Part shown: positions 33,444 through 41,288 of the stretch, piece by piece
Position numbering within the stretch: the stretch's first letter is position 1
Layout: every line of letters begins with the position of its first letter
Origin: Deltaproteobacteria bacterium
GTDB lineage: Bacteria; Myxococcota_A; Polyangia; GCA-2747355; JADLHG01
DNA: 64,000 nucleotides
Direction: 5' to 3'
Assembly: GCA_020848905.1 (NCBI GenBank)
Contig: JADLHG010000031.1
Span: 1 to 64,000, forward strand
The notes under the pieces: generated by a model
Seen by the model: the letters and a program-made list of their open reading frames with translations, nothing else
What the model was told of the DNA's origin: nothing
The model's database searches: none
Position numbers and translations under genes: made by a program

Positions 33444-34940
33444 ATGACCCCGGAGAGCGCACCGAGTCCCTTCCCGTCGACCCGGAGGTGGTGGGGGAGC
33501 GTGCGTGTGGCGCTGGCCCTCCTCGCGCTGGCCGGCGGCGTGTACTGGATGCGGCGCCTCTACGTCCGGAGCTGGTTTCGCGACGGCCCGCCCCGGGTGG
33601 TCTCCTGCCGCTCCGTCGATCCGGCTACCCCACCCGCGCTCCTCGGGCGGCTGCGCGTGGTGCTCGTGGACGGGCTCTCGCTTGCCGCGGCCGATGCGCT
33701 GCCCGAGCTGCGCTCTCTCTGCGACCGGGGTCTCTCGCTCGACCTCGACGTCGGCTTTCCCTCGATCTCCTTGCCGGTCCAGCACGCCCTGTGGACCGGG
33801 GCGTGGCAGCAGCGCACGGGGGTTCTCTTTCGCGAAGAGGGGCTCGCGAAGCCCGTCGTGCCGTCGCTCGTCGAGGTGGTGCGTGCTGCGGGAGGCACGG
33901 CCATCGCGGTGGCCGAGGGGTACCGGCACCTAGTCGCCTCGTTCCCCTTCGCCCAGATCGTGGCGCCCGCCCGTCGGGGGGAGCTCTTCGCGCCGACGGT
34001 GATGCGACGCGAGGTGGCGCGCGCCTCTGCCTCCTCGGCCGCGCTCGTCTTCGTTCACCTGCTGGCGGTGGACCGCGCGGGGCACCTCCACGGGGGCGCG
34101 TCCCCGGAGTACCGATGGGCCGCGGAGGCCGCAGGCCGCGTGGTCGGTCAGGTCGCGGCTGCTCGACGGACCGGTGAGACGGTGGTCGTCCTCTCCGACC
34201 ACGGCCACCTTGCAGAGGGGGGCCACGGAGGCCTCGAGCGCGAGGTGCGGTACGTGCGGGCCTGCGCGGTGGGAGCGGGGCTTCCGGCGGGCACCCGGCG
34301 CGCGGCGGCCATCCCCGAGCTCGCGACGCTCTTCGCCGGCCAGCTCGGCGTGCCTCCGCCCCCCTGTGCCGAGGGGCGCACGCGCGAGGCGCTGCTGGCC
34401 GGGGCTCCGGCGCCGCTCCCTCCCGCTCCACCCGAGCGGAGCGCCGCCGAGTGGGCGTGGCTCCTCGCGCCGCTGCTTCTCGTCGTGCCGTTTCGCCGCG
34501 GGCTGCGGGGGGTGAGACGCGCCGGTCTCGCCGCGCTTCTCGCGCTCCCCTGGAGCCTCGCTTGCGCGACGGGGACGGTCTGGCTCGTCTACGGTGCGCC
34601 CTCCCTCTCCCGGGCCTACGTCTACCCTGCGCTGCCCGGCAAGCTCCTGCTGGCGAGCCTGGTCGCGCTGCCCGTGCTCGGGTTGCAGCTCGTGGGGCTC
34701 GCGCGCCTCGGGCTTACGATCGCGCGTCGCGCGCTGCTGCTCGCGCTCTCCTCCCTCGCGCCGGGGCTCGCCCTGCTCTGCGCGTCGGGCGCTCCGTGGC
34801 GCACGCCGCCGCTCGACGCCGTCTGGACGCCGTGGGCCTCGACCGCGCTGGGGGTCGGGCTCGCGCTCCTCGGCGGGCTGGCCCTCTCGGCGCTCTGGCC
34901 CCTCAGCGAGGGCGGCGCACCGCGCTCAGGCGGTCGATGA
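33444..34940 (+). CDS. Alkaline-phosphatase-superfamily membrane enzyme (PigN/phosphodiesterase-like)
   Basis: A 498-residue protein: one N-terminal helix (about 20-37), a soluble catalytic domain (70-300), then about five C-terminal helices (340-490). The metal Asp is in RVVLVDGLSL, and the nucleophile position holds Ser109 in FPSISLPVQHALWTG. HLLAVDRAGHLHGG and VVVLSDHGHLAEGGHGG supply the remaining metal ligands. This is the order found in type I phosphodiesterases and GPI ethanolamine-phosphate transferase-like enzymes, not in true sulfatases. A phosphate-group transfer or hydrolysis at the outer face of the membrane is likely. It is convergent with the next enzyme and overlaps it by 38 bases. 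Confidence 0.75.
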   Translation: MTPESAPSPFPSTRRWWGSVRVALALLALAGGVYWMRRLYVRSWFRDGPPRVVSCRSVDPATPPALLGRLRVVLVDGLSLAAADALPELRSLCDRGLSLDLDVGFPSISLPVQHALWTGAWQQRTGVLFREEGLAKPVVPSLVEVVRAAGGTAIAVAEGYRHLVASFPFAQIVAPARRGELFAPTVMRREVARASASSAALVFVHLLAVDRAGHLHGGASPEYRWAAEAAGRVVGQVAAARRTGETVVVLSDHGHLAEGGHGGLEREVRYVRACAVGAGLPAGTRRAAAIPELATLFAGQLGVPPPPCAEGRTREALLAGAPAPLPPAPPERSAAEWAWLLAPLLLVVPFRRGLRGVRRAGLAALLALPWSLACATGTVWLVYGAPSLSRAYVYPALPGKLLLASLVALPVLGLQLVGLARLGLTIARRALLLALSSLAPGLALLCASGAPWRTPPLDAVWTPWASTALGVGLALLGGLALSALWPLSEGGAPRSGGR

Positions 34941-37065
34941 CGGGGAGCTGGTAGCTCCCCAGAAGTCGCGAGAGGGAGCGCGCGCGGTCGGGCAACGCGT
35001 CGACCAGGTTGCTCGTCTCTCCGAAGTCCGAGGCGAGGTCGTAGAGCTCGGCCAGCCCCTGGTCCCGCCAGACGAGCAGCTTCCAGGGCCAGACGATGAT
35101 CCCGTGCTGCTTGACCTCGTTCAGCAGGAGCGGGCGCTCGAGCGAGCGGAGCTCGTTCTGCCGCAGGCCGAAGAGGTAGGGGAGCAGGCTGAGGCCGTGG
35201 GTCTCGCCGGAGGGGAGACCGCAGAGGTCGGCGAGCGACGGATAGAGGTCGGCGAGGCTGACGGGCACCGCGAGGCGGCGGCCGGGAAGGCCCGGTAGAC
35301 GCATCCCGAGGGGAACGTGGATGAGCGGGTTGAAGAGCACGTCGCCGTGGTGGAGCGGCAGGCGGGGCGCCTGAGCCAGACCCTCGCCGTGGTCGCTGGC
35401 CAGCACGACGATGGTGCGGTCGTCGAGCCCGCGCCGCGAGAGCGCGTCGAGGAAGCGTCCGATCTCGCCGTCCACGTAGCGCAGCAGGCTGCGATAGAAA
35501 GGGAGGCCGCGTCGCGCCCGGTACGCCGCGGGGTCGGGGAGCGTGGCGGGGTCGATCTGATGGTGCTCGTGCACGTCGAAGAAGTGCAGCCAGAGGAAGA
35601 AGGGACCGCTGCGGTGCTGCTCGAGAAAGGAGATCCCGGCGTCTACCACCATGCCGGCGGTGGCCTGCGTCCCCACGTCGCGGCGGTAGGGGTCGTTCAC
35701 CACCAGGTGGCGCTTCGTGAGCCCCCTCTGGAAGCGGATCTGGCGCCCCAGCCAGCGCTCCACCTCTCGCTGGTAGACGCCGTAGGTGCTGTAGCCGCCG
35801 CGCTGAAAGCGCTCGAAGAGGGTCGGGTGCCCGTCCCGGAAGGGGTCGAGCTGGCCCGTGAGCACGGTGGCCATGCCGATGTCGGTTCCTGCGCCAGTAG
35901 AGAAGGCGCGCTCGAACGACTGGGCCGACGCGAGGAGTCCGGTCAGCCGGGGGTAGCTGCGGCGCGCCTCGGCGGAGGGGCGGAGCACGTCGGCTCTCAG
36001 CGTGTCGACGAGCAGCAGGACCACGTTCATCCCCTTCGTGCGGTCCAGGTGCCGGCGGAAGTCGGGCTGCGCGCGCCACCCGGCGAGCCTCCGGCGGTAC
36101 GCGGCGGGGTCCGTGACGCGGTCCGTGCGCGGCGGCGGGGGCGGGCGGCGAGCGTCCACGCCGTCGCAGTCCTCGTCGCGCCCGTTCTCGGGGAGGTCCT
36201 CGGCGAAGGGGTGCACCGAGGGGTCGTGGTTGTCGCAGTCCCGGTTGCCGAAGACGACGGAATGACCGTCGCGGTCCAGGTCGAGCAGACTCCGGTACGT
36301 GGCGACCAGGCGGGCGGCCACGTGCGTGCGCTCGGCGAAGAGCTGGCGCGCGCGGTGGGTGGGCAGCGCGTGGAGGGCGGCCCAGACGAAGGGGCCGAGC
36401 GACGCGACGAGCGCGGCGGGCGCGAGCCACCGCACGGCGGTGGGACGCAGCCGGGCAAAGAGCAGAAGGCCGCCGGCGAGCAGGCAGAGCGTGGTGAGGA
36501 GGAGCAGCACCCAGTGCAGGTATTCGTACTGGTTCGGGTAGAGGCGGCGGTCCGCGAGGCCGACGAGCAGGGCTGCGGCGAGCGGAGCCGTGGCGAGCGG
36601 GGCGAGAGGCCAGCGGGCGCGCTCGAGGCGGGGCGCGAGGGCCAGCGTCGCGCGCGCGCCGAGGAGCGTCGCGGCGAAGAGGAGCGTCGCGGCGAGGTAG
36701 GGCCCGTAGCTCGCCACCGGGCGCGCGGCGATACCGGTCCCGCGAAAGAGAGCGAAGCTGACGGGCAGGGTCACGGGGAGCGCCAGGAGCGCGAGGGTCA
36801 GCGCGCGTAGCCAGGGGGCGTGTCCGAGGCGAGTCAGCCAGGCGCCGAGCCGCAGCGCGACGGCCGCGAGCGCCGCGGTGAAGAAGATGGTAGCGAGCGC
36901 GACGGGAATGAGTCCGGCCCCCTCGCGGGTTGGGGAGGTCGCCAGGAAGAGCGCGTCGGCGAGCCCGAGGAGGAGGGCGGCGAAGAGCGCGCAGAGCTCG
37001 GGGAGGAGGGCGCTCGGTGGCGGCGCGGTGGCCGGGGCCGCGCGTCGGCCGAGGTCGGAGCGCAT
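34903..37065 (-). CDS. Sulfatase-fold membrane enzyme with MopE-like metal-binding insert
   Basis: A 720-residue protein. Residues 1-235 hold six or seven membrane helices. Residues 262-304 match the MopE-type metal-binding pattern (LDLDRDGHSVVFGNRDCDNH, later NGRDEDCDGVD). From about 345 an alkaline-phosphatase-superfamily domain begins: Asp354 in LLLVDTLRAD, Thr394 at the nucleophile position (TDIGMATVLTG), WLHFFDVHEHHQ, and VLASDHGEGLA. No formylglycine CxPxR exists, so it resembles LtaS/EptA-type phosphotransferases more than sulfatases. ATG at 37065 follows a TATCCT -10 by nine bases, predicting almost no leader. The gene diverges from the cyclase gene at 37166. Substrate unknown. Confidence 0.78.
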   Translation of the reverse strand: MRSDLGRRAAPATAPPPSALLPELCALFAALLLGLADALFLATSPTREGAGLIPVALATIFFTAALAAVALRLGAWLTRLGHAPWLRALTLALLALPVTLPVSFALFRGTGIAARPVASYGPYLAATLLFAATLLGARATLALAPRLERARWPLAPLATAPLAAALLVGLADRRLYPNQYEYLHWVLLLLTTLCLLAGGLLLFARLRPTAVRWLAPAALVASLGPFVWAALHALPTHRARQLFAERTHVAARLVATYRSLLDLDRDGHSVVFGNRDCDNHDPSVHPFAEDLPENGRDEDCDGVDARRPPPPPRTDRVTDPAAYRRRLAGWRAQPDFRRHLDRTKGMNVVLLLVDTLRADVLRPSAEARRSYPRLTGLLASAQSFERAFSTGAGTDIGMATVLTGQLDPFRDGHPTLFERFQRGGYSTYGVYQREVERWLGRQIRFQRGLTKRHLVVNDPYRRDVGTQATAGMVVDAGISFLEQHRSGPFFLWLHFFDVHEHHQIDPATLPDPAAYRARRGLPFYRSLLRYVDGEIGRFLDALSRRGLDDRTIVVLASDHGEGLAQAPRLPLHHGDVLFNPLIHVPLGMRLPGLPGRRLAVPVSLADLYPSLADLCGLPSGETHGLSLLPYLFGLRQNELRSLERPLLLNEVKQHGIIVWPWKLLVWRDQGLAELYDLASDFGETSNLVDALPDRARSLSRLLGSYQLPVIDRLSAVRRPR

Positions 37066-37074
37066 GGTCCGCGC

Positions 37075-37131
37075 AGGATAGCAGGAGCCCGATGGTCGTG
37101 GCGAGCGCGGCCGCTGCGGCTTCCATTGACA
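37075..37131. promoter_or_regulatory. Divergent promoter region, sulfatase-fold and cyclase genes
   Basis: TATCCT on the minus strand (37080-37075) lies nine bases before the ATG at 37065. On the plus strand a perfect TTGACA (37126-37131) lies 34 bases before the GTG at 37166, with only a weak -10 candidate following. Both suggest very short leaders. Confidence 0.35.
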
Positions 37132-37165
37132 CGGTGCCGCCGCGGCGTGCAACGATGAGGGCCAC

Positions 37166-40100
37166 GTGGCGATCGTCAGAGAAAGCGAGTGTGGAAGCTG
37201 CGGCTTCGCGAATCCGGGCGGCCACCGCTATTGCGGCGCCTGCGGGGAGCTCCTCGCGGGGGTTGAGGCCGGGGCGGTCGACGGGCGGAGCGCGCGGCGC
37301 GGCGAGCTCCCCGACGAGATCCGCACGGTCAGCGTGGCCTTCGCCGACGTGGTGGACTTCACCAAGCTCAGCGCCCTGCACCGGCTCGAGACGATCAAGG
37401 CCCTGATGGACCAGATCTTCGAGCGCATCTATCAGGTGGTGGTGCAGCACGGCGGGACGGTGGACAAGTACATCGGCGACGGCGTGATGGCGCTCTTCGG
37501 GGCGCCGATCGCCTACGGTGACGACGCGGTGCGCGCGGTGCGTGCGGGGCTCGCGATGCAGCGGGCGATGGCGCAGCTCCGCGAGGAGCTCCAGGCCCGG
37601 GGACTGCCGGCGGTGTCGCTCCGGGTGGGGATCAACACGGGCTCGGTCATCGCGGGACCCGTGGGAGCGGGTCCGCCTCGCCGGTACACGGTGATGGGGC
37701 ACACGGTGAACCTCGCCTCGCACCTGCAGGAGGAGGCGCCGATCCACGGGGTCTTGATCGGTGAGGGGACCTACCGGCGCGTGCGGGGACTTTTCGAGCT
37801 GCGGCAGCGGGGCTCGACGGCGACCTACGAGGTCGCCTCGGAGCGCCAGGGGGGGCTCTGGGTGCGTCCGCGCGAGGTGCTCGGCGCGGAGGCCGAGATG
37901 GTCGGTCGCCACGAGGAGCTCGCGTTCCTCGAGGAGCTGCTCGAGCGGAGCGTCACCGAGAGCCGCACCGAGCTGGTGCTCGTGACGGGTCCCGCGGGGG
38001 TCGGCAAGACGCGTCTGGCCTACGAGTTCCTGGCGCGGGTGGAGCAGCGCCGCCCCGAGGTGCTGTGCGCGGTGGGGACGGCGCACCCGCTGACGGTGGA
38101 CGTCCCCTTCGGCGTGGCCGCCGACGCGCTGCGGAGCAAGCTGCACCTCGGGCCCGACGAGGACTCGGAGGCCGTGCGCGTCGCGTTGCGGAGCTTGCTC
38201 GCCGGCGTGGGGCGGGAGAGGCCCGCCGAGCTCGAGCTGCTCTCGCGCCTGCTCGGCGTGGATGACGCGGAGGAGCCGACGCTCACGGAGCGGCCGGCGG
38301 CCCGCCAGAGCACGGAGCTCTTGTTGTCGCTCGTGGATCGGCTGAGTCGCCTGCGGCCGCTCGTCCTCCTGGTGGAGAACCTGCAGTGGAGCGACGCGCC
38401 GAGCCTCGAGCTGGTGCGGACGATCCACCGTCGCCTGGCGGACCGGCCGCTGCTGATCGTGGCTTTGGCCCGTCCCGAGCTCCTCGTCGACCCGGTGGCG
38501 CTCGTCGACGGGCCACGGAGCAGCCGGCTCGAGGTCGGCCCCCTGTCGGATGCGGCGGTCGCGGAGCTCCTCGAACGCGTGGTGGGGCCCACGGCGGCCT
38601 GCGCCGAGCTCGTGCAGCTCGTGATGCGCCACGCGCAGGGGAACCCGTACCACGTCGAGGAGCTCCTCCGCACGCTCGAGGAGCGCAAGGTGCTGGTCCG
38701 GCGCCTCGAGAGCTGGGACCTGATGGATCTGCCCGAGGAGCTCGACCTCCCGCCGGGGATCGAGGCGGTGACCCAGGCGCGCCTCGACCACCTGCCACCG
38801 AGCCAGGCGCAGCTTCTCCGCCTGGCGGCGGCCGTCGGGCGCGTCTTCTGGGACGGGCTGCTGCGCGAGCTCGCGCCGGGGTGCTCGCCCCTCGACCTCT
38901 CGGCGCTCGTCCGCCGCGAGCTGGTCCTCCGGCAGCACGGCAGCCGCTTCCGCGGACAGCAGCAGTATCGCTTCCTGCACGAGCAGACCCGCGAGGTGGC
39001 GTATCGCATGATCCCCGAGCCCCAGCGCACGGCGCTGCACCGGCAGATCGCCGACTGGCTCTTGCGACAGGGAGAGAGCTCGCCCGAGGAGCTCGCGCTC
39101 GTCGGGCGGCACCTCGATCTGGGGGGCGACCGCGGGCGCGCGAGCGACTACCTGCGGCGCGCGGGCGACGCGGCCTACGGCGCGGCCGCGTACGTGGCGG
39201 CCGTGCAGCACTACGGTCGGGCGATCGAGCTATGCGAAGCGCCGGCCCGCCTCTTCGAGCTGCTGGCTCGCCGCGAACGCGTGCTGAACGCGCTGGGTCG
39301 CTGGGCCGAGCAGCGCACCGACGCCGAGCGCATGGTGGAGCTCGCCGAGGAGCTGGCCGACGCGGGGCGGCGCAGCGAGGCCCTGCTCCGCCTCGGGCGC
39401 GCGCTGTTGAACCTGGGCCTTCACGACGAGGCGAAGCGGGCCCTCGAGGGGGCCGCGGCGCTGGCGGCGGAGCGCGGGGACCCCGAGGCGCGCTGTCGCT
39501 CGTTGCGCTGGCTCGCCATGTACCACTTCAATCGCAGCGAGCATGCGCAGGCCCAGCCGCTCTTCGAGGAGGCCTTGCGCGTGGCCGAGGGCGCCGGGCT
39601 CGACGCGCTCTCCGCCGAGCTGGCCTACGAGCTCGGCGTCACCGTCGGCACGCTCGGAGACTACGTGCGGGCGCTCGAGGTGTCGCGACGCGCGCTCGAG
39701 GTCTTCCGTCGCCAGGGGAACCGCTACCAGGAGTCGTTCTGCCTCGGGAACCTGGGGTGCTTCCATCTCTACCTCGGCGAGTACGTCGAGGCGGCAGAGG
39801 CGCTCGCCGCGGCGGCTGAGCTCGGCCGCGAGCTGGAGCTGCCGCTCGCACGCGCCTCGGCGGAGGCGAACCTGGGCAACGTGCTGCGGCTCACCGACCG
39901 GTCCGAGGCGAGTCTCGCGCTCGAACGCCAGGCGGAGGCCGTGGCGCAGGAGATCGGGGACCTTCGGCTGGCCGTGGACGCGCAGATCTACGGGGCGCTC
40001 GCCGCGGCGGAGCTCGGGGGCGAGCAGCTCGCGGTGGCCGAGACGCTGGCGCGCCGGGCGCTCGAGAGCGTGGGTCAGGCCGAGATGCCCTCGGCGCGGG

Positions 40101-40414
40101 CCGCGGCGCTCATGGCCCTCGCGCGCGCGCTCGACCGCCAGGGAAGGCTCGCCGAGGCGCTGGAGGCCTCGGCGGACGCTGTGTCCGTGCTGGAGGCGGT
40201 GGGCGCCGTGGAGGGTTTCGAGACCGAGATCCGGCTCGTGCACGGAGTGCTCTGTCGGCGGGCGGGTCGGGAGGAGGAGGCGCGGCGCACGCTGGCACGC
40301 GCCCGACAGGAGCTGCTGCAGAAGGCCGAGCGCATCGGCGGCGTAGAGCGCAGGCGGCACTTCCTCGAGCGCGTGGCGGCCAACGTGGCGGTCCTGGCCG
40401 AGACGCCGTCGTAG
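37166..40414 (+). CDS. Zinc-ribbon, class III cyclase, AAA ATPase, TPR regulator
   Basis: A 1,082-residue signalling protein. A zinc ribbon (Cys9, 12, 23, 26) precedes a class III nucleotide cyclase domain (about 50-215) with metal Asp residues in VAFADVVDF and YIGDGVMALFG, then an AAA/STAND ATPase with Walker A GPAGVGKT (Lys281) and a Walker B of LLVENLQWSDA, and a long TPR region (about 600-1060) with many ALE and LG..Y heptads. This is the layout of large cyclase-ATPase regulators common in myxobacteria. The transition-state residue pair is altered: VNLASHL has Asn182 but His186 where Arg is normal, so catalytic output may be low. GTG start. Target unknown. Confidence 0.85.
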   Translation: MAIVRESECGSCGFANPGGHRYCGACGELLAGVEAGAVDGRSARRGELPDEIRTVSVAFADVVDFTKLSALHRLETIKALMDQIFERIYQVVVQHGGTVDKYIGDGVMALFGAPIAYGDDAVRAVRAGLAMQRAMAQLREELQARGLPAVSLRVGINTGSVIAGPVGAGPPRRYTVMGHTVNLASHLQEEAPIHGVLIGEGTYRRVRGLFELRQRGSTATYEVASERQGGLWVRPREVLGAEAEMVGRHEELAFLEELLERSVTESRTELVLVTGPAGVGKTRLAYEFLARVEQRRPEVLCAVGTAHPLTVDVPFGVAADALRSKLHLGPDEDSEAVRVALRSLLAGVGRERPAELELLSRLLGVDDAEEPTLTERPAARQSTELLLSLVDRLSRLRPLVLLVENLQWSDAPSLELVRTIHRRLADRPLLIVALARPELLVDPVALVDGPRSSRLEVGPLSDAAVAELLERVVGPTAACAELVQLVMRHAQGNPYHVEELLRTLEERKVLVRRLESWDLMDLPEELDLPPGIEAVTQARLDHLPPSQAQLLRLAAAVGRVFWDGLLRELAPGCSPLDLSALVRRELVLRQHGSRFRGQQQYRFLHEQTREVAYRMIPEPQRTALHRQIADWLLRQGESSPEELALVGRHLDLGGDRGRASDYLRRAGDAAYGAAAYVAAVQHYGRAIELCEAPARLFELLARRERVLNALGRWAEQRTDAERMVELAEELADAGRRSEALLRLGRALLNLGLHDEAKRALEGAAALAAERGDPEARCRSLRWLAMYHFNRSEHAQAQPLFEEALRVAEGAGLDALSAELAYELGVTVGTLGDYVRALEVSRRALEVFRRQGNRYQESFCLGNLGCFHLYLGEYVEAAEALAAAAELGRELELPLARASAEANLGNVLRLTDRSEASLALERQAEAVAQEIGDLRLAVDAQIYGALAAAELGGEQLAVAETLARRALESVGQAEMPSARAAALMALARALDRQGRLAEALEASADAVSVLEAVGAVEGFETEIRLVHGVLCRRAGREEEARRTLARARQELLQKAERIGGVERRRHFLERVAANVAVLAETPS

Positions 40415-40421
40415 GGGGCGA

Positions 40422-40436
40422 CGCGCGCTACGCGCG
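40422..40436. terminator. Possible hairpin at convergent stops
   Basis: CGCGCG at 40422-40427 and 40431-40436 around a CTA loop, which is also the stop codon of the minus-strand hydrolase. Six pairs and no T-tract, so weak. Confidence 0.25.
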
Positions 40437-41288
40437 GGGGCGGGCTGCTGCGTGTGGCTCGACCCGCGGACGCTTCATCGACAGGTCCTGCCGCTGAAGC
40501 CACGCCCCGATCGCGGCGTTCGTCTCGCGGGGCAGGGTGTGCGGGCAGCAATGACCGCCCCCCTCGATCACGACCCGTTCCGCCCCCGGGATGCGTCGCC
40601 GCAGCTCGTCCGCGGTATCGGAGAGGACGACCCGGTCCTCGCTCCCCGAGAGAACCAGGGTCGGCGCGCGGATCTGTCCGAGGCGCTCGGTGTGGCGCAC
40701 CTTGAGGCCGGCGATCAGGCGGTCGGCGTACGCCGCCGCGCCACAGGCCGTGCCGTAGTCCAGGATGTGGTCGGCCAGCGCCGCGTTGCCCGGAGAGGGG
40801 TCCATCACGAAGCCGCGATGGCGTCCCACCCAGTCGAGGGCGCGCTTGCGTTGCGCCCGCGTGAGGCCCGGTGCCAGGACCGCGCCGAAGTGGGCGAGCG
40901 TCGCCAGGGTGAAGAGATTGACGCCGAAGCCCCCGGGCCGCGGGCGATCGAGCGTGTTGCAGAGCACGAGCGCGGCCACCCGGTCGGGGTGGGCCAGCGC
41001 CAGGTGCTGCACGACCACGCCGCCGAACGACTCGCCCACGAGGACCGCGCGCTCGAGCGCGAGCTCGTCCATCAGCGAGAGGACCTCCGCGGCGTAGTCG
41101 GCGACGGTGCTCGCGAGGCTCGGGGAGCGCCGGGCGAGGTCGCAGGCGATGGCCCGATACTGCCCGCCGAGCTCCTCGAGCTGGTAGCGCCAGAACCAGC
41201 GCGAGCCCTCCATCCCCGGCACCATGAGCAGCGGGAGGCCCGCCCCGGCTTCGACGTAGCGCGGTTGATTCGAGATCGGACGTTTCAT
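40428..41288 (-). CDS. Alpha/beta-hydrolase
   Basis: A 286-residue alpha/beta-hydrolase. The nucleophile elbow is LVGESFGGVV (Gly-x-Ser-x-Gly), the acid is in LVLSGSEDRVV, and the histidine in VIEGGGHCCP, giving a complete Ser-Asp-His triad. The oxyanion region is MVPGMEGSRWFW. Substrate class (ester, lactone or thioester) cannot be told. Its ATG overlaps the stop of the large lipoprotein gene (ATGA), so the two are translationally coupled; the hydrolase is therefore likely to act on something linked to that surface protein or simply to share its regulation. The last about 20 residues are basic and low-complexity. Confidence 0.83.
   Translation of the reverse strand: MKRPISNQPRYVEAGAGLPLLMVPGMEGSRWFWRYQLEELGGQYRAIACDLARRSPSLASTVADYAAEVLSLMDELALERAVLVGESFGGVVVQHLALAHPDRVAALVLCNTLDRPRPGGFGVNLFTLATLAHFGAVLAPGLTRAQRKRALDWVGRHRGFVMDPSPGNAALADHILDYGTACGAAAYADRLIAGLKVRHTERLGQIRAPTLVLSGSEDRVVLSDTADELRRRIPGAERVVIEGGGHCCPHTLPRETNAAIGAWLQRQDLSMKRPRVEPHAAARPRA

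Noticed and set aside
34622-39211. A minus-strand open frame of over 1,500 codons
   Set aside because: It lies antisense to the well-supported cyclase gene and in another frame of the sulfatase-fold gene; it is Arg/Pro/Ala-rich without domains. Long stop-free frames are expected at this GC content.
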